This document shows, in pieces, positions 8,091-15,569 of a stretch of 38,029 bases of DNA. The notes under the pieces were generated by a model. The model worked only from the letters and a program-made list of their open reading frames with translations, did not search any database and was not told the DNA's origin. This stretch comes from Burkholderiales bacterium (GTDB lineage Bacteria; Pseudomonadota; Gammaproteobacteria; Burkholderiales; Burkholderiaceae_C): the NCBI GenBank assembly GCA_947446855.1, contig CANFIH010000018.1, forward strand, positions 1 through 38,029, given 5' to 3'. The position numbers and the translations under genes were made by a program. Numbering within the stretch: the stretch's first letter is position 1; each line of letters begins with the position of its first letter.

Positions 8091-9305
8091 TTATCGCGTC
8101 GCCAGCGGGCTGCGGGCGGTGGTACCGTCTTTGGTGCCATCCCGTTCGCTGGCGAGTGCCAGCTGTTCGGCCTCGTCAATCACTTGGGTGGGCACCGCAT
8201 TGGCAGCCGTGACCGTGATGGCCCCGACGCTGAATTGCGGCGTGAAGACATGCAGCAGTTCGTTTTGGCCCACAACATCCAGCGGTTTGCACATCAGCAG
8301 GCGCAGCCGTTCGGGCATGGTGCCAACAATTTTGGGTTGTTTGACGGCTGAAATCACCACCACAAACAGGCGCGGGTGGTACAGCCCGACCACACAGCGA
8401 AAGCCCACGGCGCGCCGCATGCGCGCGGCCATTGCGGACAGGATTTGCTGATCCACCAGATGGCCGGCTTCGTCGCTGAGTGCATACAGGTTGCGCAGGT
8501 GCAGGCAGATCACGGTGCAGTGGGTTTTGAGCCGGGCGCTGCGCCAGAAAGCATCGTCCACTTTGGACAGGAGTACGGAGCCTCTGGGCAGCCCGGTGGC
8601 AGGGTCCAGGCCCTGCGACAGGCCCGAGAGCCGCTCCAGTCGGCGAATCTGGCGATTGCGGCGAAGCTCCAGATTGACCATGACCAGAAAAAACATGACG
8701 GTGCTAAACGCGGTCACTGTCCATACGGCCAGGTTGGTGTCCTCCGGCCTGAGCTGGTGCCCGAACAGCCCGGCCGTCGAAAGGGCCAGAAACAGGCAAC
8801 CCAGGGCCATGTCGCGCGCCATCGTGTCGCCCAACTGCGCCGCGCGCAAGGAGGTGAAGGTGGCCATCAGCACCGCCAGTGCGGACAGCAGGGCTGCGAG
8901 TAGCAGGATTTCACCGCTGAAGCGGTGGGCGAACAGGGCCGCCAGCACAATGATGCCAACGGCTGCTGCCACCAACACTGCAGAGCCCCAGACGATGGTG
9001 CGGTGTACCAGCCGATCTTCCGCCGCCACGCCCATCCATTGGCCCAGATAGGCCAGAATCATGGCGCCGCTGAGTGGCCCCAGACCGCTCTTCAGAATCA
9101 ACACCGGCAACAGGGGCAGGCCGGGAAACAAATCCTCCGGCAAGCCCGAGAGCAGCACACTGGAGCAGCCGGTAATCGATAAAAAAATCAGGCCACGCCA
9201 GGACGACGCACTGTGGTTCTTGAAGACATCCATAAGGGCCAGTGCGCCTATGGTGAGCAGACCTCCCAGCATGACAGACCAAACGACAGTTTCCAGAGCT
9301 TGCAT
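8091..9305 (-). CDS. Multi-pass membrane protein with degenerate GGDEF-like domain
   Basis: 404 residues from ATG 9305, which has AGGGG upstream; a longer frame to 9473 has no supporting features. Residues 1-212 hold about six to seven hydrophobic helices. A short charged helix (213-228) leads into DPATGLPRG at 234-242, an almost standard first motif of diguanylate cyclases (D-x-LTGLPNR). At the active site, however, GGDEF is replaced by HPRLF (about 310-314) in the context VVGLYHPRLFVVVI. Such a domain should not make c-di-GMP. It may bind GTP or serve as a scaffold or sensor relay. The gene is divergent from gshA across 180 bases. The family assignment rests on pattern alignment by eye. Confidence 0.7.
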   Translation of the reverse strand: MQALETVVWSVMLGGLLTIGALALMDVFKNHSASSWRGLIFLSITGCSSVLLSGLPEDLFPGLPLLPVLILKSGLGPLSGAMILAYLGQWMGVAAEDRLVHRTIVWGSAVLVAAAVGIIVLAALFAHRFSGEILLLAALLSALAVLMATFTSLRAAQLGDTMARDMALGCLFLALSTAGLFGHQLRPEDTNLAVWTVTAFSTVMFFLVMVNLELRRNRQIRRLERLSGLSQGLDPATGLPRGSVLLSKVDDAFWRSARLKTHCTVICLHLRNLYALSDEAGHLVDQQILSAMAARMRRAVGFRCVVGLYHPRLFVVVISAVKQPKIVGTMPERLRLLMCKPLDVVGQNELLHVFTPQFSVGAITVTAANAVPTQVIDEAEQLALASERDGTKDGTTARSPLATR

Positions 9306-9341
9306 ATTGCCCCTATTGTGATGCACCAGACGGGGGCACGC

Positions 9342-9371
9342 TTGATTCAAGTCGGTTTGTGCCCATATAGG
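9342..9371 (+). promoter_or_regulatory. Candidate sigma-70 promoter for gshA
   Basis: TTGATT (9342-9347) and TATAGG (9366-9371) are separated by 18 bases in the gap between the GGDEF-like gene and gshA. The -35 is part of the palindrome CTTGATTCAAG at 9341-9351. This would leave a leader of about 110 bases before the gshA ATG. Called by pattern only. Confidence 0.35.
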
Positions 9372-9485
9372 TGCAGCGAATCGCGCAAATCTGCGCGCCG
9401 GGCGCAGAGAACAGGTCAACGCAAAGCACAGGGGCGGTTGCTGTGTTAACTTCGCGCCCGAAGAAAAGAACAAAGGGCCAAGGTT

Positions 9486-11024
9486 ATGAACAATTATTCA
9501 CAGGGCCCCGCTTTGGTCGCCCACAAGCGCCTGACAGGAATCCGGCGCGGTCTGGAAAAGGAAAGCTTGCGCGCGCAGACCGATGGCCGTCTGGCCATGA
9601 CGCCCCACCCGGACGCCCTGGGCTCTGCCCTGACGCATCCGCACATCACCACCGATTTCAGCGAATCGCAACTGGAACTCATCACCGGCGTGCATGCCGG
9701 TGTCGACGCCTGCATGGATGAGCTCACAGGCATTCAGCAGTTCACCATGCGCGCGCTGGGTGACGAGATGCTCTGGGTTTCCAGCATGCCCTGTGGACTG
9801 CCCGCCGATGAGGACATACCGCTGGGCCAGTACGGCACTTCCAATGTGGGCCGCGCCAAGACGGTATATCGCAGCGGCCTGGGCTGCCGCTATGGGCGGC
9901 GCATGCAGACCATCTCGGGCATTCACTACAACTGGAGCGTGCCCGATGTCACCAGCGAGGCCTACTTCGGCCTGATCCGCAATTTCCGCCGCCATGCGTT
10001 TTTGCCGCTGTATCTGTTTGGCGCATCGCCCGCGGTCTGCTCGACCTTTGTGGCCGGGCGCACGCACCAACTGCAGCCCCTCAACCAGGGCACCATGCAT
10101 CTGCCCTATGCCACCTCCCTGCGCATGGGGCGCCTGGGCTACCAGAGCGATGCCCAGGCCTCGCTGGCGGTGAGTTACAACAGCCTGGCAGGCTATGCCG
10201 CATCGCTGCAGCAGGCGCTGACACAGCCCTATGCGGCTTATGAGGCCATGGGCGTGAAGGCGCCGGACGGCAGCTACCGCCAGTTGCAGACCACGCTGCT
10301 GCAGATTGAAAACGAGTTCTACGGCACCATCCGCCCCAAGCGCGTGATCTTCCCCGGCGAGCGCCCCTTGCACGCCCTGCGCGAGCGTGGCGTGGAGTAT
10401 GTGGAAGTGCGCCTGATGGATCTGAATCCGTTTGAGCCGGTGGGCATCACGGCGCAGACCTTGCGTTTTCTGGATGTGTTTTTGCTGCACTGCCTGCAGT
10501 CCGACAGCCTGGACGATTCGCCGCAGGAAATTGCCGCCATCGGCCGCAACCAGCATCGCGCCGCCGAGCGTGGCCGCGAGCCTGGCCTGGAACTCGAAAA
10601 AGGCCAGGGCACCCTGACGCTAACCGCCTGGGGCCTGGAGATCGTGCAACAGCTCAAACCGATTGCCGCACAACTCGATGCCGCGCACGCCACGCAGGAT
10701 TACTCCCGCGCCGTGACCGACGCGGAGTACGCCTTGCTGCACCCGGACAGCACCCCCTCGGCGCGCGTGCTCAAGGCGGTGCAGGAAGAGTTTGACGGGT
10801 CTTTCGTGGCTTTCGTGCGGGCTCAGTCTGTGAAAACCCGGCAGGCGATGCTGGACCTGCCCATGCCAGAGGCGCAGGCTGCAGAGTGGGCGCGCATGCG
10901 GGCCCGATCGCTGCAGGATCAGGCCGATATTGAAGCGGCCGACTCCATGCCCTTTGATATTTACCTGCAGGAATACCTGTCGCCCAAGCGCCTGGTGGCC
11001 AAGCCGGTGCTGGTGTCTCTCTGA
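9486..11024 (+). CDS. gshA: Glutamate-cysteine ligase (gamma-glutamylcysteine synthetase)
   Basis: 512 residues, close to E. coli GshA (518) and of the same class-1 proteobacterial type. The N-terminal block GIRRGLEKESLR, then HPDALGSALTHPHITTDFSE and QLELITGV, matches the GshA active-site strand region. The conserved SSMPCGLP and GxHYNWS-like segments also follow (GIHYNWSV near residue 145). It joins Glu and Cys with ATP in the cytosol, the first and rate-limiting step of glutathione synthesis. Start ATG 9486 sits behind AAGG. gshB is not in the window. The downstream hairpin at 11032-11060 separates it from a convergent phasin-like gene. Confidence 0.96.
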   Translation: MNNYSQGPALVAHKRLTGIRRGLEKESLRAQTDGRLAMTPHPDALGSALTHPHITTDFSESQLELITGVHAGVDACMDELTGIQQFTMRALGDEMLWVSSMPCGLPADEDIPLGQYGTSNVGRAKTVYRSGLGCRYGRRMQTISGIHYNWSVPDVTSEAYFGLIRNFRRHAFLPLYLFGASPAVCSTFVAGRTHQLQPLNQGTMHLPYATSLRMGRLGYQSDAQASLAVSYNSLAGYAASLQQALTQPYAAYEAMGVKAPDGSYRQLQTTLLQIENEFYGTIRPKRVIFPGERPLHALRERGVEYVEVRLMDLNPFEPVGITAQTLRFLDVFLLHCLQSDSLDDSPQEIAAIGRNQHRAAERGREPGLELEKGQGTLTLTAWGLEIVQQLKPIAAQLDAAHATQDYSRAVTDAEYALLHPDSTPSARVLKAVQEEFDGSFVAFVRAQSVKTRQAMLDLPMPEAQAAEWARMRARSLQDQADIEAADSMPFDIYLQEYLSPKRLVAKPVLVSL

Positions 11025-11031
11025 ATGCAAA

Positions 11032-11060
11032 AATGCCCGCACCCCGAGGGGGCGGGCATT
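11032..11060 (-). terminator. Rho-independent terminator of the phasin-like gene (may also stop gshA)
   Basis: AATGCCCGC (11032-11040) pairs with GCGGGCATT (11052-11060), and the interior CCCC/GGGG can extend the stem past a single bulged base. The T-run follows on the minus strand (ATTTTTGC), 42 bases past the stop of the minus-strand gene. On the plus strand there is no T-run, so gshA would get at best partial termination. Confidence 0.7.
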
Positions 11061-11102
11061 GGCAGATGCACCGACTGTGCAGCGGAAGCGGGCGCTGATC
11101 CC

Positions 11103-11513
11103 TTAGACGGTTGTGTTTCCGGCGCGTGGTTTGCGAGCGACGGCGCGCTGGGAGGCTACGCGTTTGGTTGCAGGTTTGCCGCCCGCAAGCGATTGCACCA
11201 GTTCAGCCGACCGGGCTTCAATTCTGGATGCCACGCCGTGCGCGGCAACGGCCGCGGGCATGGCCGCAGTGGCGATGGTGTTCAAAGCGCGCAAGCCCGT
11301 GGCCTTTTCGAAGCGGCTGGCATTTGCGGCCACCCGGGCTAGGCTCTTGCTGGCCAAGGCCAGCACCTTGCTCACGGCCAGGTCCGCGCCATCGCTGCCC
11401 AAGCTGATACTGCGGGTGAAGTAGGCAGAGACCTTTTGCTCGGCCGTCAAGGCATTGCTGCGAACTGCCCGACAATCCAGGCTGTTTGGTTTTTTATGAA
11501 AGTTCAGCGGCAT
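11103..11513 (-). CDS. Phasin-like small protein, Ala-rich
   Basis: 136 residues, rich in Ala, Ser and Lys/Arg, with a long amphipathic-helix stretch (about 45-112) and a basic C-terminal tail (KPATKRVASQRAVARKPRAG). This composition is seen in phasins, which coat polyhydroxyalkanoate granules, and in histone-like proteins with basic tails; I cannot tell these apart by eye. A good minus-strand terminator lies just downstream, supporting that it is expressed. The start is odd: ATG at 11513 shares the CATG at 11511-11514 with the ATG of ylqF on the other strand. An internal start such as the TTG before TAEQKV is an alternative. Confidence 0.5.
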   Translation of the reverse strand: MPLNFHKKPNSLDCRAVRSNALTAEQKVSAYFTRSISLGSDGADLAVSKVLALASKSLARVAANASRFEKATGLRALNTIATAAMPAAVAAHGVASRIEARSAELVQSLAGGKPATKRVASQRAVARKPRAGNTTV

Positions 11514-12507
11514 GGCAATTCAATGGTTCCCCGGGCATATGCATCTGACCCGCAAAGCAATTGCCGAGCGCATCAAGGAAATTGATGTGGTCATCGAATT
11601 GCTGGATGCGCGCCTGCCGGGGTCGAGTGCCAACCCCATGCTGGCGGAGATCACCAAGGGCAAGCCGGCACTCAAGGTGCTCAACAAGCAGGACCTGGCC
11701 GACCCGGTGCGTACCGCGGCCTGGTTGGCGCATTTCAATGCGCAGAGCAGTGTGCGCGCCTTGCCGCTGGATGCCAGCATGTCCACACCGTCGAAAGCAC
11801 TGGTGGCTGCATGCCACGCCCTGGCGCCGAACCGGGGCGGCATGACCAAGCCGATGCGGGTGCTGATCTGCGGCATCCCCAATGTGGGCAAATCCACGCT
11901 CATCAACACGCTCAAGGGCAAGCGCGCCGCCAAGACCGGCGACGAGGCCGGCGTGACCAAGCTGGAACAGCGCATCACCATTGCGGATGACTTCTACCTG
12001 TACGACACGCCCGGCATTCTGTGGCCGCGCATCATCGTGGCCAAGAGCGGCTACAACCTGGCCGCCAGCGGTGCGGTGGGTCGCAATGCCTTTGAAGACG
12101 AAGAGGTGGCGCTGGAACTGTTGGACTATGTGCGCCAGCACTATGCCCCGGCGCTGGAGGCGCGCTACAAGATCAAGGATGCGGCAGCCCTGAGCGACGA
12201 GCAGCTATTGGATGCCGTGGGCCGCAAGCGCGGTGCCTTGCTGGGTGGCGGCAAGGTAAACCTCAACCACGCGGCTGAAATTGTGATCCACGACTTCCGC
12301 TCCGGCGCCCTGGGTCGTCTGACGCTGGAAACCCCGGAAGAGTTTGCCCAGTGGCTGGAGGTGGGCGAAAAGCTGGACGCCGAACGCCAGGTCAAGAAGG
12401 ACGCCATCGAGTTGGCGCGCAATATCCGCCTGAAGAAAGTGCCGCGTCCGCCCAAGGCGGGGAGCCGCGGCGCGCCGGACGCATCGGACGACGAGCCCAG
12501 CGACTGA
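11512..12507 (+). CDS. ylqF: Ribosome biogenesis GTPase YlqF/RbgA
   Basis: 331 residues. The start MAIQWFPGHM is the hallmark N-terminus of the YlqF/RbgA family, which fixes ATG 11512. The GTPase motifs are circularly permuted, as in this family: G4 NKQD at 58-61 comes first, then G1 GIPNVGKST at 121-129 and G3 DTPG at 165-168. The C-terminal helical domain follows, ending in a basic, disordered tail. RbgA acts in late assembly of the 50S ribosomal subunit in Bacillus; the proteobacterial version is less studied. The first bases overlap the phasin-like gene's start codon on the opposite strand, so its promoter must lie within that gene. Confidence 0.92.
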   Translation: MAIQWFPGHMHLTRKAIAERIKEIDVVIELLDARLPGSSANPMLAEITKGKPALKVLNKQDLADPVRTAAWLAHFNAQSSVRALPLDASMSTPSKALVAACHALAPNRGGMTKPMRVLICGIPNVGKSTLINTLKGKRAAKTGDEAGVTKLEQRITIADDFYLYDTPGILWPRIIVAKSGYNLAASGAVGRNAFEDEEVALELLDYVRQHYAPALEARYKIKDAAALSDEQLLDAVGRKRGALLGGGKVNLNHAAEIVIHDFRSGALGRLTLETPEEFAQWLEVGEKLDAERQVKKDAIELARNIRLKKVPRPPKAGSRGAPDASDDEPSD

Positions 12508-12552
12508 TTCACAGCCCGCCCGCCAAGCGATGCGCGCTGTGCCCTGGCGCGT

Positions 12553-12831
12553 CTACTCGACCTTCACGCCCTTCCAGAAGGCCACGCGGTTGCGGATCAT
12601 TTCGGCTTCGGGTTTGGGGTCGGCGTAATACCAGACGGCATCGGTGTTGAGTTCGCCATTGATCATCAGGCTGTAGTAGCTGGCCTGCCCCTTCCAGGCG
12701 CAACTGGTCTTGTGGTTGCTGAAGCTGACGTATTCACGTTTGAGCGAGCTTGCGGGGAAATAGTGGTTGCCCTCGACGAGCACGGTGTCGTCGCTCTCGG
12801 CAATGGTGGTGCCGTTCCAAATGGCTTTCAT
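12553..12831 (-). CDS. DUF427 domain protein
   Basis: 92 residues that correspond end to end to a DUF427 domain: WNGTTIAESDDTVLVEGNHY, FPASSLKREY, CAWKGQASYY and the C-terminal DAVWYYADPKPEA. The family is a compact beta-barrel of unknown biochemical role. AAGGA stands correctly before the ATG at 12831. The gene is divergent from a universal stress protein across 130 bases that contain a palindromic FNR-type box, so the pair may be co-regulated. Confidence 0.88.
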   Translation of the reverse strand: MKAIWNGTTIAESDDTVLVEGNHYFPASSLKREYVSFSNHKTSCAWKGQASYYSLMINGELNTDAVWYYADPKPEAEMIRNRVAFWKGVKVE

Positions 12832-12890
12832 AGGGTGCGTTCCTTGTAGTGGAGGGCATTATGGCGGTGAACCCTGCTTGTGTCAGTGTA

Positions 12891-12904
12891 TTGACGCTGG
12901 TCAA
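12891..12904. promoter_or_regulatory. FNR/CRP-family box TTGAC-N4-GTCAA
   Basis: TTGACGCTGGTCAA is a perfect 5-4-5 palindrome. It fits the relaxed FNR/FixK/DNR consensus TTGAY-N4-RTCAA. It ends 57 bases before the start codon of the universal stress protein. With the box centred at -41.5, transcription would start near 12939, and a poor -10 (CAAGAT, 12927-12932) is at the matching place. It could also affect the divergent DUF427 gene. Confidence 0.5.
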
Positions 12905-12961
12905 ATACGGGCCCTGTGGATAGGCGCAAGATGAAGCATCACAACACACATAAGGGTATTT

Positions 12962-13402
12962 ATGTTTAAAAGCATTCTCCTCGCAACCGACGGCTCGGCC
13001 GCTTCCGAACATGCCGCCAAACTCGCGGTCGGCATGGCCCGTTTGCATGGCGCGGCCCTGACCGCTTTGTATGTATCAGACCCCTATCCCTATTTGGGTG
13101 TGGGCGAGGTCAATCCCATGGGCTACCAGGCATATTCCGCGGCGGCTCAACAGTTGGCGGCACAGGCCCATGCCCAGGTGGAAACCTTGTGCAAAGCCGA
13201 AGTTCCGCCCGTCAGCCTGCAAGCGCGCCTGGTGGAAGATGTGGCCGCAGCCAGCGGTATTGTGCAAAGCGCCAAGGAACTGGGCTGTGACCTCATCGTG
13301 ATGGGCTCCCACGGCCGTACCGGCATTGCCCGCTTGATGCTGGGCAGCGTAGCCACCAAGGTGGTGGCCGAGTCCAGCGTGCCGGTGCTGGTCACCCGCT
13401 AA
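12962..13402 (+). CDS. Universal stress protein, UspA family
   Basis: 146 residues, a single Usp domain. It opens with the strand MFKSILLATDGS and ends with the nucleotide-binding pattern GSHGRTGIARLMLGS (G-x2-G-x9-G-S) at about 118-132, so it belongs to the ATP-binding subgroup. It closes with the standard strand VPVLVTR. AAGGG precedes the ATG at 12962. The FNR-type box upstream suggests induction at low oxygen, as known for several Usp genes of pseudomonads; that is an inference here. A hairpin follows 15 bases downstream. Confidence 0.92.
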   Translation: MFKSILLATDGSAASEHAAKLAVGMARLHGAALTALYVSDPYPYLGVGEVNPMGYQAYSAAAQQLAAQAHAQVETLCKAEVPPVSLQARLVEDVAAASGIVQSAKELGCDLIVMGSHGRTGIARLMLGSVATKVVAESSVPVLVTR

Positions 13403-13417
13403 AGCGGTATTCCTGGG

Positions 13418-13440
13418 CCCAAGGGACTCGCGCCCTTGGG
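13418..13440. terminator. Hairpin between convergent usp and dsbG-like genes
   Basis: CCCAAGGG (13418-13425) and CCCTTGGG (13433-13440) form a perfect 8-bp stem with a 7-base loop. No good T-run follows on either strand, so it is either a weak terminator or an mRNA 3'-end protector. Confidence 0.45.
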
Positions 13441-13465
13441 GGCTTCCCTGTCGGCGAAGGTGGGG

Positions 13466-14080
13466 CTAATTGATTCCCAGGAATTGCGCCAGCGCAGCGG
13501 TCTCCAGCGAGCCTGCGTTGGTCACGACCTGGCCGGTGCTGGCGTTTCTGGCCACGATGTAGGGCACCGACTCGACGCCCATGCCGTTGAACAACTCGGT
13601 GTTTTTCTTGATCGCCGCGGCAATGTCATCGGGAATGCTCGACGAGGCCGAAGTGCCACCGGAGCCCGCCAGAATGGAGGCCTCGTGCACGCCCATGGCT
13701 TCTACCGGATTGGCCGCAGTCAGCAAGGCCGCACCCTGCGGTGCGCTCTTGGCGCTAATGAAAGCCACCGGCATCCAGACAAATTTCACCTTCTTGTGCA
13801 GCGGTAAAGACTGTTCCCACAGGTGACCGCAATGCGGGCATTGCGGGTCAAACATCACGTAGACCGTGTTGGCGCTCATCAACGCTCCCGCTGCAAAGCC
13901 CTTGCCTTGCTTGGCCAGCACGTCATAGGCCTGATCCGGCTTGATGCTTCCGGGCGCCGGCTTTTGCGCCGAATCCTGGGGCGAACAGGCCCCCAGACTG
14001 AACGCCAGGGCAGCAGTCAGCGGGACGGAAAATGCGCGCAGTGCAGAGCGCCGCGAGAGGCGAAAGGCGTTGAAATGCAT
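13466..14080 (-). CDS. DsbG/DsbC-like thioredoxin-fold protein with CPHC active site
   Basis: 204 residues from ATG 14080; an upstream in-frame ATG at 14140 would overlap the RcnB-like gene. The N-terminus carries SRRSALRAF, a twin-arginine-like stretch, and a hydrophobic segment ending LGAC (Cys32), so it may be Tat-exported, a lipoprotein, or both. The redox motif CPHC lies at 81-84 in FDPQCPHCGHLW, and the cis-Pro loop VESVPYIV near 178. The DsbC-type dimerisation domain appears to be missing or very short, making it closer to a monomeric DsbG-like reductase/isomerase than to DsbC. It should act in the periplasm on thiols. It starts 16 bases after the RcnB-like gene. Confidence 0.82.
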   Translation of the reverse strand: MHFNAFRLSRRSALRAFSVPLTAALAFSLGACSPQDSAQKPAPGSIKPDQAYDVLAKQGKGFAAGALMSANTVYVMFDPQCPHCGHLWEQSLPLHKKVKFVWMPVAFISAKSAPQGAALLTAANPVEAMGVHEASILAGSGGTSASSSIPDDIAAAIKKNTELFNGMGVESVPYIVARNASTGQVVTNAGSLETAALAQFLGIN

Positions 14081-14096
14081 GCCAAAAGTATACGGC

Positions 14097-14504
14097 TTAG
14101 CGGCTGTTGAGAATAATATTGGCGATGACGCCCGTAGCAATGGCGATCAGCACATAGTCCGCACCCACCTGCACCCAGCGGTGGCCTTCTGGCGGGCGAC
14201 GCAGATGGTGTTCCCGGTAATCGACTTCATAGGCGCGGTCGCGGTACTCGCGGGAAATATAGCCGCCGCGACGGAAGTCCGGGCCGCGTGCGTTGTAGTC
14301 GGGACGCCTGTCATTCCAGCGGCCATCGCGCTGGTCAAACTCGCGGTCGTCGCGACGGTTGCCATGTCCGTTGCCATGGCCATGACCATGGCCGTTACCT
14401 TGCTGGTACTCGTCCTGCCGGCCACGGTCGTCGGCGAAAGACAGGCTGCTGGTCAGCAAAGCGGCAGCGGCAAGGGCACACACGGTGGCAGAAAATTTCT
14501 TCAT
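14097..14504 (-). CDS. RcnB-family periplasmic protein
   Basis: 135 residues starting at MKKFSATVC (ATG 14504). A signal peptide of about 24 residues ends at SFA. A Gly/His/Asn-rich run with four His (GNGHGHGHGNGH) follows, then an Arg/Asp-rich middle. The C-terminal block GHRWVQVGADYVLIAIATGVI is the core of the RcnB family. E. coli RcnB affects nickel/cobalt homeostasis. The His run suggests metal binding, but no metal exporter (RcnA) is adjacent and many RcnB-like proteins are uncharacterised. It is followed by the DsbG-like gene after 16 bases. Confidence 0.8.
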   Translation of the reverse strand: MKKFSATVCALAAAALLTSSLSFADDRGRQDEYQQGNGHGHGHGNGHGNRRDDREFDQRDGRWNDRRPDYNARGPDFRRGGYISREYRDRAYEVDYREHHLRRPPEGHRWVQVGADYVLIAIATGVIANIILNSR

Positions 14505-14603
14505 AACAATCTTTGGAGTGAACACCCGGCAATGGTCCGCCTTGCAGGTGTCATTTGTGTAAAGCGGGGCGAATGAATTGCAAGCAAACGTAGCCTGGCC
14601 CTG

Positions 14604-15221
14604 TCATGCCCCGGCCGGTGCACGCATCCACACCAGCAACAGGTTGTTGGCCGGTAAGGCAAAGCGCTGTGTGAGCTGCAGGCCCGCCCTGGCGGCCTCC
14701 AGCTCCACGTCTTCGCGTCGCCGCAGACCCCAACAGGCCTGCTGGGAGCGCAGGCTGGCGTCAAACGCCAGATTGCCCGGAGCCGTGGGTACCGTGTCTT
14801 CCAGATACGGGCCGTAGGTGATCAGTTGGCCGCCCGGGGCCAGATGGCGTGCCGCACCCTGCATGAGCGCGGCGCAGGTAGCCCAGGGCGCAATGTGCAG
14901 CATGTTGGCGCAGTAGATGGCGTCGAATAGCGCCATGTCCTCGGGTAGCCATACCTGGCTCAGCACATCCAGCAGCAGTGGCGCGCGCACATTGGCCAGT
15001 TGCTCCTGTGCGATACGGGCCTCAATGCTGTTGAGCGCCGGGGCATCGGCGTCGGTAGGCTGCCAGGTCCATGGCGGCAAGTGCCTGGCGAACCAGGCCA
15101 CGTGCTGACCGGTGCCGGAGGCAATTTCCATGGCGCGGCCCTGCTCGGGCAGCACCTGGCGCAGCACGTCCAGAATGGCTTGCTTGTTGCGATCGGCGGC
15201 TGGGCTGAAGGCGGGCGGCAT
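14604..15221 (-). CDS. DUF938 SAM-dependent methyltransferase
   Basis: 205 residues from ATG 15221, four bases after the stop of the DUF6172-like gene; longer in-frame starts would overlap that gene. The SAM-binding loop EIASGTGQH is at 32-40, then the acidic strand PTDADAPALNSI, and the motif YCANMLHIAPW, which together are diagnostic of DUF938. The end, ALPANNLLLVWMR, also fits the family. The substrate is not known. It probably forms an operon with the preceding small gene. Confidence 0.88.
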   Translation of the reverse strand: MPPAFSPAADRNKQAILDVLRQVLPEQGRAMEIASGTGQHVAWFARHLPPWTWQPTDADAPALNSIEARIAQEQLANVRAPLLLDVLSQVWLPEDMALFDAIYCANMLHIAPWATCAALMQGAARHLAPGGQLITYGPYLEDTVPTAPGNLAFDASLRSQQACWGLRRREDVELEAARAGLQLTQRFALPANNLLLVWMRAPAGA

Positions 15222-15225
15222 CAAC

Positions 15226-15534
15226 TTATTCGGAGTCGGCGTCGGTCTTTTCACGCGTCTGGCGGTGGCCGTGCTTGGACAGGATTTCCACGTAAAACTG
15301 TGCACCGTCGCTCTTCACCAGCGCGTCGATCAGCGGGATCAATTCGGCCAGGTGGGCGACACTGGCGGTTTCGGACGATGTGCCGAATTTGCAGTCAAAG
15401 TCCCAGAAGTCCACGCCCTCGGGCAAGTCGCGGCGGCGCTCGCGTTTGATGTATTTGCGGATCTCGTGCTTGGTGGCTTCAAGCATGCGTTCGGGGTTTT
15501 TACCTTCAGCCTTGAGGGGAAATGTTTTTTTCAT
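15226..15534 (-). CDS. Small conserved protein, DUF6172-like
   Basis: 102 residues, soluble, with no signal peptide. It reads MKKTFPLKAEGKNPERMLEATKH at the start, spread over a short basic region, then RRRDLPEGVDFWDFDCKFG, and a C-terminal AQFYVEILSKHG. I associate this layout with the small proteobacterial family DUF6172, whose role is unknown. AAGGA lies upstream of ATG 15534. It is divergent from the exonuclease gene (35 bases) and ends four bases before the DUF938 start. Confidence 0.7.
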   Translation of the reverse strand: MKKTFPLKAEGKNPERMLEATKHEIRKYIKRERRRDLPEGVDFWDFDCKFGTSSETASVAHLAELIPLIDALVKSDGAQFYVEILSKHGHRQTREKTDADSE

Positions 15535-15569
15535 GGGGAGTGTCCTTAACCGGCGATGATACGTCCCAC

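Noticed and set aside
9303-9473. An N-terminal extension of the GGDEF-like membrane protein to 9473
   Set aside because: The added 56 residues are basic and without pattern, while ATG 9305 has AGGGG in front and starts the first membrane helix.
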